DNA of 64,000 bases from UBA7672 sp030824255 (lineage in GTDB: Bacteria > Pseudomonadota > Alphaproteobacteria > Caulobacterales > Hyphomonadaceae), in contig OW818686.1 in assembly GCA_942493305.1 (NCBI GenBank), positions 4,154,001 through 4,218,000 of the forward strand. Direction: 5' to 3'. Under the pieces are notes generated by a model that ran no database searches, was not told the DNA's origin, and saw nothing but the letters and a program-made list of their open reading frames with translations. Of the stretch, positions 33,114 to 41,062 are shown piece after piece. Numbering within the stretch: the first letter of the stretch is position 1; every line of letters begins with the position of its first letter. Made by a program: the position numbers and the translations under genes.

Positions 33114-34292
33114 TCAACCCTCCACCGTCGCCACACCGCCCGCAACACCCACATCGCCCGCCATCCCGCGCGCTTCCGCCAGCAGCCCGAGCAGCTCATC
33201 GGCCAGCCGCGCGCGTTCCTTCGCGAACGCATCGTTCAGCCACTCCCCGCGCGAAAGCTGGTCTTTCTTCGGCAGCACGTAGAGCGGCTGCTGCCCGCTA
33301 TCGATCTGCGAGATCATCGCGCGAATGCTGGCGATCCGCCCCTTCACGCGCTCCGCATCGGAAACAACCGGAGGTGGCGGCCCCGCCTTCGCCGCCCGTG
33401 GCGCGCGCGGCGCTTCCGTCGCCCCCAGCCGAAGCCGCCGATGCCGTGCGATGTTCGAGGTGATCATCGCGAAGTCCCACAGCACGCGCGTATGCGTCGG
33501 CCCGGTCTTCACCCGCACCACGGGCAACACATCCAGCGACCAGTCGAACTCCGCCCACAAGCCGCTCTCCAGCACGTAAGCTAAACTCTGCAGCACGCGG
33601 TCTTTCTGCTCACCAAGCTTCCCGAGCAGAGGCCCGCACGCAGCGAGGATATCCCCAGCCTGAACCTTCAAAGCCTCATCCCGCCAGGGGAAGGAAAGGA
33701 AATAGGAATTGGAAAAGGGAAATGCGCGCGCGCGCTCGCGAGAGGGGTCTAAAATATCGTCTGTTTTCAAGCCGTAACCACCGCTCATTTCGACGTCACC
33801 ACCGCTCGTTTTGAGCGGTGGTGTGCTCAAATCGAGCGGTGGTTCAGGCGCGCCACCGCTCGAATTGAGCGGTGGTTCGTCCACAGGGTTGCCCACAGTC
33901 GGCCCGGCTGCATCGACCTCGCCAACCACCGCTCGTTTTGAGCGGTGGTCCGGCGTAGGCCCGAATTTTTCTAAACGCAGCCAGTAGCGGTATCCGCTCA
34001 GCGTGCCATCCGGCAGGCGGCGGCGCTCGGATCGCGAAATCCAGTCGGCGGCGTTGCCCTTCTTCTTCTCCGACCCATCCTTGTTGCGCGAGCCGATGGC
34101 CCACACGAGGTGCTTCCGCACGGTGGATTCGCCCATCCCGGTGTACCTCACGAGATCGGCTTCCGACGGATCGCACGAGCCTCGCGCATCCGCCCAGCTA
34201 CGCATCACCGTCAGCAGGAAGCGCACGCCCTCGGGCATGTCTTCCGGAAAGTCCGGGATGAAGATTTCGGGCGCGGCAGAACAGTCAGTCAC
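33114..34292 (-). CDS. Replication initiator-like protein (lambda O position), origin inside
   Basis: The 392-residue protein starts MTDCSAAPEIFIPDFPEDMP. A winged-helix part (about 20-110) contains SEADLVRYTGMGESTVRKHLVW and RSERRRLPDGTLSGYRYWL, typical of phage O/DnaD-type initiators. A middle region (about 115-180) is low-complexity (PPLNSSGG, PPLKTSGG) because it is encoded by DNA iterons. The C-terminal half is helical. An initiator with iterons in the middle of its own gene is the lambda O/ori arrangement. Confidence 0.78.
   Translation of the reverse strand: MTDCSAAPEIFIPDFPEDMPEGVRFLLTVMRSWADARGSCDPSEADLVRYTGMGESTVRKHLVWAIGSRNKDGSEKKKGNAADWISRSERRRLPDGTLSGYRYWLRLEKFGPTPDHRSKRAVVGEVDAAGPTVGNPVDEPPLNSSGGAPEPPLDLSTPPLKTSGGDVEMSGGYGLKTDDILDPSRERARAFPFSNSYFLSFPWRDEALKVQAGDILAACGPLLGKLGEQKDRVLQSLAYVLESGLWAEFDWSLDVLPVVRVKTGPTHTRVLWDFAMITSNIARHRRLRLGATEAPRAPRAAKAGPPPPVVSDAERVKGRIASIRAMISQIDSGQQPLYVLPKKDQLSRGEWLNDAFAKERARLADELLGLLAEARGMAGDVGVAGGVATVEG
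33777..33948. repeat. Iterons within the replication gene: probable phage origin
   Basis: The nonamer CCACCGCTC or its complement GAGCGGTGG occurs eight times. Singles lie at 33778-33786 and 33834-33842. Three palindromic pairs of the form CCACCGCTC-N5-GAGCGGTGG lie at 33799-33821, 33853-33875 and 33926-33948. The spacers are GTTTT, GAATT and GTTTT. An AT-richer stretch (33752-33770, aaaatatcgtctgttttc) lies next to the array and could be the melting region. Copies are kept although they constrain the encoded protein. Confidence 0.8.
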
Positions 34293-34744
34293 GGCGGCCC
34301 GCCCCGCGCGAGCGTCGCGCGCACATCGATCGACAGCTTGACCCGGTCGCCAATGCGGCGAACGAAGTCCGCCTGCGCTTCGCGCGTGTCACCGGGGATA
34401 CGGATCGGCCAGGGATGGCGCGGCCCCGCCTTGCTTTCCAGCCAGCCCGGCAGGTGGTTCATGGTCGGCAGCACCGGACACAGGCTGAGAAGATCCGGCG
34501 ACATCACGATGTTCACGATGGTGAAATCGCTGACACGTTCCGGATCGTCCCAAGCGTCAAGGCGCGTGTGGAACCACACGGCCTCGCCGCCTTGCGCGAG
34601 TATCCACTCCAGCGTGAGAAAATCGTCGACGACATAGGCGTCCACCATCGCCTCATCGTGAACATCGACGCCATCGGGCCGCGCCTCGCCCTTCGGCCAG
34701 CCAACGGCGGGATAGATCGATTGCGACGGAAAAACCTTGGTCAT
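34289..34744 (-). CDS. Hypothetical early protein, 151 residues
   Basis: The start MTKVFPSQSIYPAVGWPKG has GGAG upstream; the longer frame is a shadow. The protein is mixed alpha/beta with AMVDAYVVDDFLTLEWILAQGGEAVWFHTRLDAWDD and a C-terminal helix. It overlaps the initiator gene start by four bases, so both are translated together. No family is recognised. Confidence 0.62.
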   Translation of the reverse strand: MTKVFPSQSIYPAVGWPKGEARPDGVDVHDEAMVDAYVVDDFLTLEWILAQGGEAVWFHTRLDAWDDPERVSDFTIVNIVMSPDLLSLCPVLPTMNHLPGWLESKAGPRHPWPIRIPGDTREAQADFVRRIGDRVKLSIDVRATLARGGPP

Positions 34745-34779
34745 GGGAAGCTCCTGCTTTTGGGAGCGCAGAGGATAGC

Positions 34780-35517
34780 TCATGCCTGCCGCTCCGCATC
34801 CGGAGCCCCAAACATCTCCGCCTGCCGCGTGTCGTGGTGGCGGTCCATCCAGCGGAAGGCGGGCTCGCGCCCCGTCCAGTCGCGATCCCACACGAACCAC
34901 GCATTGCGCTGCGGCGGCGCGCCCTCGCCCGTGAAATCCAGCTTCCACCGCATGAGGTAGCAGTAGGAAAACGGGTTCGCGTCCAGCATCGCGCCGAGCC
35001 CGTTCGCCCTTGCCGCCGGCCAATCCCACGACAGCAGCAGCGCGCAGTATCGCCACCCTGCCAGGTTCAGCGTGTGGCGCAGCCACCGCCCATGGCCGTC
35101 GCGCGCGTTTATCTCCGCATAGGGCGGGTTCGTGATGATCGCGGGCGCGAGGCTCTCCCCGAACTCATAGAAGCTGCGCACCACCACGCCGGGGCAGCCG
35201 TGATCCGCCACGTCCGACACCGCGCACGGCAAACCCACCGCTTCGATCTCGCGCGAGAGATGCCCATGCCCGGCCGCGGGCTCCCACACGCTGCCGAGCC
35301 CGCGAATCCGCGCCCCATCCAGCGCCAGCAAGCCGCGAATGGCTTCCGGCTCACCGGTCGGATAAAGATCGAACGCCCGGCGCTCATCGTTCACCGGCGC
35401 GCGTTGCTCCACCGCGTCGGGCAGCAACCCGCCCGGCGCGCGCTTCCCCTTCCCCGACATCGCCCGAAACAGCGACTTGGTGGAGAGCGCTTTCGTCGGC
35501 GGCGGCTTCCCGCTCAT
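34780..35517 (-). CDS. DNA methyltransferase (adenine/cytosine-N4 type)
   Basis: The 245-residue protein has motif I WEPAAGHGHL at about 78-87 and the catalytic motif NPPY at 130-133, typical of amino-group DNA methyltransferases. DLYPTGEPEAIRGLLALDG precedes motif I, as in phage methyltransferases of the N6-adenine group. The target sequence cannot be told. It probably protects phage DNA or marks it. Its ATG overlaps the ASCH gene stop. Confidence 0.85.
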   Translation of the reverse strand: MSGKPPPTKALSTKSLFRAMSGKGKRAPGGLLPDAVEQRAPVNDERRAFDLYPTGEPEAIRGLLALDGARIRGLGSVWEPAAGHGHLSREIEAVGLPCAVSDVADHGCPGVVVRSFYEFGESLAPAIITNPPYAEINARDGHGRWLRHTLNLAGWRYCALLLSWDWPAARANGLGAMLDANPFSYCYLMRWKLDFTGEGAPPQRNAWFVWDRDWTGREPAFRWMDRHHDTRQAEMFGAPDAERQA

Positions 35518-36152
35518 CGCCTCACCTCGCCCGGCGTGGAGGAATGCAGCCGCTCGCAGGCGGCATGCACCTCCTCCACCATGTGGCCCGAAAGCTCGCG
35601 CTTGCGGTCCACCCAATCGATGAGATGCCCCACATCGAGGCCGTAGCGCATCATCGGCGCGACGTTCACCGGCCCCAGCGTGCGCACCAGCCAGCGCAGG
35701 CTCGTCACGCGCGGCTGCGGCTTCAGCATCCACGGCCTCGGCGTCTCCGCCTCCCCGCTCGACCGCTTCAGCCAGTCGAACACGCCGAGCGCCCCAGCGC
35801 ATGGCACGGCCGAGCAAGCCACCGGCTGAGACAGCGCGAGCCCCACCGGGCCGAAGAACCACGGCGATTCCAGCGCGCCGCTGAGGCCGGTCACCTTCAC
35901 CGAGCCGATGATGGCCCCGCGCACGAGGTCGGCCGGCGCGGGCGCCTGGATGCCGCGTTCATCGCAGAACGCAGCCGCGTCGAGATATTCCTCGCGCGTC
36001 ATCCCCTTCGACGCATGGATCGCCACGCGCTGCCCGACAAGCGGCTGCCACGGCGCCCACAGCGTCCGGTTCTCGACATCCTTCCCGCCATGAATGATCG
36101 CCCACGCCCACGGCTGGCGCACCGAGATCGCAAACTTCGGCAGCAACGTCAT
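35514..36152 (-). CDS. ASCH-domain protein
   Basis: The start MTLLPKFAISVRQPWAW leads into the ASCH fold (about 7-125): ISVRQPWAWAIIHGGKDVENR, VAIHASKGMT and GAIIGSVKVTGL. ASCH domains are PUA-like RNA/modified-base binders. A C-terminal helical extension of 85 residues is specific to this protein. It overlaps the methyltransferase and the upstream membrane protein genes by four bases each. Confidence 0.85.
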   Translation of the reverse strand: MTLLPKFAISVRQPWAWAIIHGGKDVENRTLWAPWQPLVGQRVAIHASKGMTREEYLDAAAFCDERGIQAPAPADLVRGAIIGSVKVTGLSGALESPWFFGPVGLALSQPVACSAVPCAGALGVFDWLKRSSGEAETPRPWMLKPQPRVTSLRWLVRTLGPVNVAPMMRYGLDVGHLIDWVDRKRELSGHMVEEVHAACERLHSSTPGEVRR

Positions 36153-36358
36153 GGCTCGACCTCTTCGCTGGCGCTGGAGGCCTTCTCCATCAGCCCCGTG
36201 TCGACGAGCCACGCGAGCCCGAGCGCCACGATGGCCCCGCCCGCGACGATGGCGGCCGCCATCATGACGACCGCAAGCGCCGCCATCCCCAGCGCCAGCC
36301 CGATTGCGCCGAGCACCACCATCCCCGCCACCCGTCCAATGCGCGCGAGCGTTCCCAT
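36149..36358 (-). CDS. Small membrane protein, 69 residues
   Basis: The product begins MGTLARIGRVAGMVVLG. Two hydrophobic stretches (about 10-30 and 33-55, very rich in Ala, Val, Met) are followed by an acidic tail SASEEVEP. It lies after the repeated junction GGGGGTGTGAGATG. Early small membrane proteins in phages may alter the host envelope; function unknown. Confidence 0.62.
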   Translation of the reverse strand: MGTLARIGRVAGMVVLGAIGLALGMAALAVVMMAAAIVAGGAIVALGLAWLVDTGLMEKASSASEEVEP

Positions 36359-36359
36359 C

Positions 36360-36596
36360 TCACACCCCCGCTTTCGGCGTGTGGCCGACAATGCCGACGA
36401 GCACGTCGCTGCCGTCGAAATCCAGCTGCCCTTCGAGATAGTGGCGGCCGTCTTCGCAAGCGAAGTAGAGTTCCCCGTTCGTGTCGGCGCACACGTCTAC
36501 GGTCCCCGCGTCCGCGCAGGTGAACCCGTCGTCGATCTCGATGCGATCACCCGGCTTGAGATCGGAAAGCCGAACCGCTTTCTGTTGCGTTCCCAT
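36360..36596 (-). CDS. Hypothetical early protein, 78 residues
   Basis: The start MGTQQKAVRLSDLKPGDRIE is followed by a compact beta-rich sequence with DDGFTCADAGTVDVCADTNG. LKPGDRIEI is typical of small SH3/KOW-like barrels. Its first bases are a near-duplicate of the neighbouring gene start (MGT after the same junction). Function unknown. Confidence 0.62.
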   Translation of the reverse strand: MGTQQKAVRLSDLKPGDRIEIDDGFTCADAGTVDVCADTNGELYFACEDGRHYLEGQLDFDGSDVLVGIVGHTPKAGV

Positions 36597-36597
36597 C

Positions 36598-37158
36598 TCA
36601 CACCCCCTCTTTCGGCGCGGCGAAGACGCGGGCCCAATACTTGATGGCCGTGCGCGCCTGGGCATCCGCGTCAGATCCCGCATCGTGAGGAACCAGCGCC
36701 GCCTCACGATCAGCGCGGCTGCAACCCGCAAGAGCCTCCAACGTGCGGAGGTCTCGCGTCATGTTGTAGCGCCACGGTGGCTTGCGTCCGACCGAGCGGA
36801 AGAGGTTCGCGAGGATCACGCAGTCGAACTCGGGAGGCATCGCCCACAGTTCGAGTTTCTCCACGCAGGACATCGTGGTGAAATCCTCGAACGCCATGCA
36901 GGCGTCAGCGGGAGCGAACCCATGCTCCGCCTGGGCGACCGACATCCGCGCGGCCTCGTCCTGCCGTAGCCACCAGCATATCGTGTCGAGGGATGGCGGC
37001 GTGACCGCGAAGTCCGGCCTCACATTCAGCTGCCACGCCGGACCGACCTCACCCGTCCGGATATCGAACGGCACGGCCCCGATCTGGATGATCGGCGCGT
37101 TCGGCTCAGACGAAAGAGTTTCGAGGTCGATCATCAGTTGTGGAAAATTGGTCCTCAT
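36598..37158 (-). CDS. DEDD-type 3'-5' exonuclease (RNase H-like)
   Basis: The 186-residue protein has MIDLETLSSEPNAPIIQIGAV (Asp11, Glu13), EFDCVILANLF with a central Asp, and HDAGSDADAQA (His and Asp). Together these give the DEDDh set of phage and RecE-type exonucleases. WWLRQDEAAR between them is typical of the Rv2179c/phage 3'-5' exonuclease group. A role in phage recombination or RNA/DNA trimming is inferred. Confidence 0.88.
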   Translation of the reverse strand: MRTNFPQLMIDLETLSSEPNAPIIQIGAVPFDIRTGEVGPAWQLNVRPDFAVTPPSLDTICWWLRQDEAARMSVAQAEHGFAPADACMAFEDFTTMSCVEKLELWAMPPEFDCVILANLFRSVGRKPPWRYNMTRDLRTLEALAGCSRADREAALVPHDAGSDADAQARTAIKYWARVFAAPKEGV

Positions 37159-37159
37159 C

Positions 37160-37993
37160 TCACACCCCCGTCGCCAGGCGGCGCTCTTCGGCGGAGAGGC
37201 GTGCGCGGGCCTCCGCCCGGTCGATCTTCTCGATGCCCGCGATGACGAGCGCGCCCGCGCGTTCGAGATCCGCGCGCGGCGATTTCGGCTTCCACCACGT
37301 CACATCCCACGGCCACAACCGGCGCACGATCTCCAGCACGTGCCACCCGAATTGCGCGGTGCGCACCGGCTTGCCGTTCATTTCGAGGAAGGCGCGATAA
37401 TCCTCCGGCTGCCCGGCCGCGAACGCAAAGGCCGACGCCGCGAGCGCGAGATCGCCCGCATAGTGATCGTCGCGTTCATTGCTGAAGCCCTCGCCCCCCG
37501 CCACCTTCGGCGCGCGCTGGCGCACCCGCGCCCGGTGCAGCTCCCGCGCCACCAGCGCCGAGGCGAGATCATCATCGCTCTCCGCCTCAAGGATCACACA
37601 CCGCACCGCCGGCCCGCCCGTGTACGGCGCGATGCGGTAGATCCCGTCATCGTCCGGAAGATCCACCGTCGGCGCGGCGAAGGGCATCGCCATCACCGGC
37701 TGCGGCGCATCGCCCGGCGCAGGGGAGGTGTGGAACGTCGCCGTCGCGCGGGATGCCTCGGACTCCCCCTTCAGCCGCAGCCCAAGCCGCCAGCGCACGC
37801 CCTTTTCCTTCACCTCCCCGATGCGCATCTCGTTCAACCGCGCGACGAAGCCTTGCCGCCCCATCCCCGCGCCCGACATGTAGGATTGATAATCGCGGAA
37901 GAGATCGGCGAACGCGGTTCGCGCCCCCGCCTCCCGCACCACATTGTCCGCCATCCACGTCTCGAACAGCAGCCCATTCGCCTTCGGCTTCAC
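37160..37993 (-). CDS. Two-part early protein: primase-C-terminal-like domain plus WPW/WWKP phage domain
   Basis: The start MVKPKANGLLFETWMADNVV has GGAGG five bases upstream; an ATG 15 bases earlier or a GTG further on is possible. Residues 7-60 (LFETWMADNVV, FADLFRDYQSYMS, FVARLNEMRIG) resemble the winged helix at the end of D5/P4-type primases. Residues about 180-270 (ERDDHYAGDLALAASAFAFAAG, LWPWDVTWWKPKSPRADL, ALVIAGIEKIDRAEA) match a separate small phage domain widely seen but without assigned function. The fusion is unusual. Confidence 0.65.
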   Translation of the reverse strand: MKPKANGLLFETWMADNVVREAGARTAFADLFRDYQSYMSGAGMGRQGFVARLNEMRIGEVKEKGVRWRLGLRLKGESEASRATATFHTSPAPGDAPQPVMAMPFAAPTVDLPDDDGIYRIAPYTGGPAVRCVILEAESDDDLASALVARELHRARVRQRAPKVAGGEGFSNERDDHYAGDLALAASAFAFAAGQPEDYRAFLEMNGKPVRTAQFGWHVLEIVRRLWPWDVTWWKPKSPRADLERAGALVIAGIEKIDRAEARARLSAEERRLATGV

Positions 37994-38096
37994 CATCACA
38001 TCCTCCATCACCAAAGCCTCAACCGGCGGCCGCACGCCCCATTCAAAGATGAGGGCGCGGCCGTCCGGGTCTTCCGATTGTCGTGCGCTCAGCGCG

Positions 38097-39173
38097 TCAG
38101 CGTTTTCGCGTGGGCATCGAGACCACCTCCCCGCCCATCCCGTCCCCGCCCGTTTCCTTGCGCCACGCCTCATCGAACCGGGCGCGGCGTGGATCGCCGA
38201 ACGGGAACGGGTTCTCGATGATGGGTGAGCCCGCACGCGCGGCGGCAATGCCGAGCGCCTCGGGGTCCATCGCGGCGTCGTCCGTCTCGACAACATCGGC
38301 CGCGCGCGGCAGCGGCCACGGCAGCGCGCGCACGGCGGCGTCACGCGCCCCGTTCGACCACAGCCGCGGCAAGCCGATATCCGGGTGCGGCTTCACCGAC
38401 GCCAGCAGCCGCGAAATGACAGCCTCGCACGACATGTCGTGGCGCAGCTTCGGCCCGATCACGATCGCGCGTTTCAGGTTCTCGCAGAAATGGCGCATCA
38501 GCGCGGGCGAGCCCGTCTCGAACGCCATGGCAAGTTCGGCCATCGCCCGCTTCGGCAAGCCGAACGGTTTCAGATATCGGGCGAGGATGCGCTCGCGCTC
38601 CTCCTGCCCCGGCAGCTCCAGCGTGATGTGCATGTCGAACCGGCGCCATATCGCCTGGTCGATGTGCTCGCCGAAATTGGTGGCGGCGATGAGAAAGCCG
38701 TCATGCTGCTCGATGCGCTGCAGCAGCGTGTTCACCTCTTCATTGCGCCCATCGTCGGCCGCCTGCTCGCTGCGGCGGCGCTGGCGCGAATAGCTGTCGA
38801 ACTCATCGAGGAAGAGCACGACCGGATCATCCTTGTCCGCGCAGAGATCGAACATCCGCCCGATGATCTGCCCGGTCTCGCCCACCCATTTCGAGATGAT
38901 GCGCTCCGGCCTCACCGCCAGCATGCGAAGCCCGAGGCGCGCGGAAAGGTGATGCGCCAGCGTCGTCTTGCCGACGCCCGGCGGGCCGTCGAAGATCGCC
39001 CGCTTGCGGGGCTTCACGCCGAGCGCCTGCAGCTCGGCTTCCGCCCACACTTCCGTCAGCCATTCCAGCAACGCGCCACGCACGCCCTTCGCGAGGATGG
39101 GCTCTTCGGCCTCCAGCGGGTCGAACACGTCGCCGAAGTCCTCAAGGCGCGTTGTGCCTCCCGGCCGCTTCAT
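38097..39173 (-). CDS. AAA+ ATPase
   Basis: The 358-residue protein has Walker A GPPGVGKT (63-70), Walker B VVLFLDEFDS (118-127), sensor-like IAATN and WRRFDMHITLELPG. This puts it among the FtsH/Cdc48-like classical AAA group rather than DnaC-like loaders. It may load or remodel replication proteins next to the initiator. The last 60 residues carry an ENPFPFGDPRRARFDEAW motif that is shared with the next gene. It overlaps that gene by four bases. Confidence 0.88.
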   Translation of the reverse strand: MKRPGGTTRLEDFGDVFDPLEAEEPILAKGVRGALLEWLTEVWAEAELQALGVKPRKRAIFDGPPGVGKTTLAHHLSARLGLRMLAVRPERIISKWVGETGQIIGRMFDLCADKDDPVVLFLDEFDSYSRQRRRSEQAADDGRNEEVNTLLQRIEQHDGFLIAATNFGEHIDQAIWRRFDMHITLELPGQEERERILARYLKPFGLPKRAMAELAMAFETGSPALMRHFCENLKRAIVIGPKLRHDMSCEAVISRLLASVKPHPDIGLPRLWSNGARDAAVRALPWPLPRAADVVETDDAAMDPEALGIAAARAGSPIIENPFPFGDPRRARFDEAWRKETGGDGMGGEVVSMPTRKR

Positions 39174-39832
39174 GGCTTGCCCCCGAAGCCGTCGCCGCCA
39201 TTGCCCGCGCGCCAGCCCTCATCCCAACGCGCGCGGCGCGGATCGCCGTACGGGAACGGGTTCTCGATCACCGGCACGTTGCCGAGCGCGGCGAGGCTGC
39301 CGAGGTCGAACGCCACCTCCGCCGTCACATCGGGAACGGGCGGCTTCTCGCGCGACTGGAAGGGCTCGCGCTCCGGCGCGGCTTTCTTCACCTCGACATA
39401 CGGCTCCACCTGCGCGAGGCCGTGCGTGTCGCGGAAGATCCGCACCGACGTCGCGCCCATGCGCATGATGATATCGCCCTTCGCCGGGGCGAGGTGTTTC
39501 AGCGCGGCGAGCACCTTCTCTTCCGAGGCCGCATCATCCACCAGCGCGGCGATCTGCCGGAACAGCGGCAGCTCCGGCGCCATGTCCATCGCGTGGAGGT
39601 AGACGTCGCGCAGCGTTTCGGCGTCGGCGCGATCGTGCGGCTTCATCTTCCGCACCTTGAGCAGGTACGCGATGGCCTTCGGCTCGAACCCCTCGCTCCT
39701 CGCACGCGCGACGATCAGCCCACGCGCCACCCCCAGCTCGGCTTTCTGCGCGTCGATGCGCTCCAGCTCATCGACATAGCCGCGCAGCTTCTCCGCATTC
39801 GGCGTGTTCTGCCCGATCTGCCCAGTCATCAC
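39170..39832 (-). CDS. GapR-like (DUF2312) protein with C-terminal extension
   Basis: Residues about 10-85 (NAEKLRGYVDELERIDAQK, ARSEGFEPKAIAYLLKVRK) match the DUF2312/GapR domain. In Caulobacter, GapR binds overtwisted DNA ahead of forks and is needed for replication. Here a 130-residue extension follows and ends in VIENPFPYGDPRRARWDEGW. A phage copy next to the AAA+ and O-like genes suggests a role in phage replication. Length (220) is more than twice that of host GapR. Confidence 0.85.
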   Translation of the reverse strand: MMTGQIGQNTPNAEKLRGYVDELERIDAQKAELGVARGLIVARARSEGFEPKAIAYLLKVRKMKPHDRADAETLRDVYLHAMDMAPELPLFRQIAALVDDAASEEKVLAALKHLAPAKGDIIMRMGATSVRIFRDTHGLAQVEPYVEVKKAAPEREPFQSREKPPVPDVTAEVAFDLGSLAALGNVPVIENPFPYGDPRRARWDEGWRAGNGGDGFGGKP

Positions 39833-40200
39833 TCAGCATCCTCCGCTTGGAGCGCGGCCAACCGCGCCTCTCGTTCCGATTTCAGCAACGCGAGGAACCA
39901 GTCGCAGGCGTCATCGGGCGAGCCGAGCGACCCCGTCGCCTCGCGTCGATGGACCATCGACGCGAGCTGGTTCATCTTTATCGGGCGCGCACCCCAGGCG
40001 ATGGCCGAGTCGCGCTTGGCCATCGCGATGTCGAAGTGCTCGCCCGCCTTCCCGGCTTTCTGCAGCCACTTCCGGGGCACGCCGATCGCATCCGCGCAGG
40101 CGAACAGTTCCTCGCGCGTGTCCGCGATGAGATGGGACATCTTCATCCGCCCGAACCGCCCCATCGGGATGGTGTACATATCATCCACGTAGACGGTCAT
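39829..40200 (-). CDS. DUF4031 family protein
   Basis: The 123 residues MTVYVDDMYTIPMGRFGRMK, SHLIADTREELFACADAIGV, RKWLQ, HFDIAMAKRDSAIAWGA fit DUF4031 from end to end. The family occurs in phages and bacteria and has no settled function. The paired Asp residues near the N terminus suggest a metal site. It overlaps neighbours on both sides. Confidence 0.88.
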   Translation of the reverse strand: MTVYVDDMYTIPMGRFGRMKMSHLIADTREELFACADAIGVPRKWLQKAGKAGEHFDIAMAKRDSAIAWGARPIKMNQLASMVHRREATGSLGSPDDACDWFLALLKSEREARLAALQAEDAE

Positions 40201-40745
40201 GCGGCCTCCGTGCGAAGCGCGCTGCCGTTCATCCAGCGGCCTTCCTGCACGAGGCGGAAGGCGCGCACGAAGGCGAAGTCGGTGATGCGGACGGAGACGT
40301 CGGCAAAGCCGAGCGGCGCGAGCGTGTCTTTCAGGCGCGCCGTCGCCGCCAGGCCGATGCCGTCCGGCCGCGCGGCGTCACGCTGCAGCCCGAACACTTC
40401 GGCGGCGATGAAGCTGGCGGCGAGCTGCGAGACGGTATCCTCGGCGTGATGCAGCCCGCGATACAGCAGCTCCACATCGGCGATGGCATAGCCGAGCGTG
40501 GCGCCCACGATGAGCGTGTGCCCATCCGCCGACGACAGCGTCTGCGTCGGGATGAGGCAGCACCGCATCCTCACCGATTGCTTGTGCACCTCATCGAGGA
40601 TCGGCACGCGCAGGTGAAGGCCGGGCGGCAGGCGGCGCACATGCTTCCCCGCCCGCACGCGGATGGCTTGCTCCCACGGCTGCACCATGATCCAGAAGAT
40701 CACATGCCCGAAAAGCTGCTGGATGGCGGAGAGGATGCCGTTCAC
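40197..40745 (-). CDS. SPFH/Band 7-like membrane-associated protein
   Basis: Translation probably starts at a GTG (40745) with GGGAG upstream, overlapping the previous stop as GTGA. The 182 residues have an N-terminal hydrophobic part (LFGHVIFWIMV) and then VQPWEQAIRVRAGKHVRRLPPGLHLRVPILDEVH, the start of an SPFH domain. DGHTLIVGATLGYAIADVELLYRGL follows. It is about half the usual size of stomatin/HflK relatives. In phages such proteins may act on HflKC/FtsH control, but this is inference. Confidence 0.78.
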   Translation of the reverse strand: MNGILSAIQQLFGHVIFWIMVQPWEQAIRVRAGKHVRRLPPGLHLRVPILDEVHKQSVRMRCCLIPTQTLSSADGHTLIVGATLGYAIADVELLYRGLHHAEDTVSQLAASFIAAEVFGLQRDAARPDGIGLAATARLKDTLAPLGFADVSVRITDFAFVRAFRLVQEGRWMNGSALRTEAA

Positions 40746-41062
40746 GGCGCTTCTCCCGCGAAGAATTCGGCGCGGAGGAACTCGCACACATGGCAGCCGA
40801 AGAAGCGGTTCGCCTGCACACACCACTTCCGAGCGGTGGTCTCGGCGATGTCTGCGGATACAAAGCGGGCCGGGCCGCGCGCGATCCCCGGCTCCAACAC
40901 CTCCCAGCCATCGACGAGGCCCGGGGCATTCTCGATGATGTCCGCAGGGGTAAACCGGTAGACCACCCGCCAATGCCCCGGCGGGATGCGCGACAGCTCC
41001 GGCTCCGCAGCTTTCGGCTTCAGCGCGAGATTGAATTCATCATCGGTGAGGCGCAGCGTCAT
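40742..41062 (-). CDS. Hypothetical early protein, 106 residues
   Basis: The start MTLRLTDDEFNLALKPK overlaps the upstream gene by four bases. The protein is mixed alpha/beta (HWRVVYRFTPADIIENAPG, ARFVSADIAETTARKW) with two Cys in GCHVC near the end. The ATG is chosen because longer frames are shadows. No family is recognised. Confidence 0.6.
   Translation of the reverse strand: MTLRLTDDEFNLALKPKAAEPELSRIPPGHWRVVYRFTPADIIENAPGLVDGWEVLEPGIARGPARFVSADIAETTARKWCVQANRFFGCHVCEFLRAEFFAGEAP

Noticed and set aside
40831..40839. An extra GAGCGGTGG iteron outside the origin
   Set aside because: It is a single copy without a partner and is probably chance in GC-rich coding DNA.
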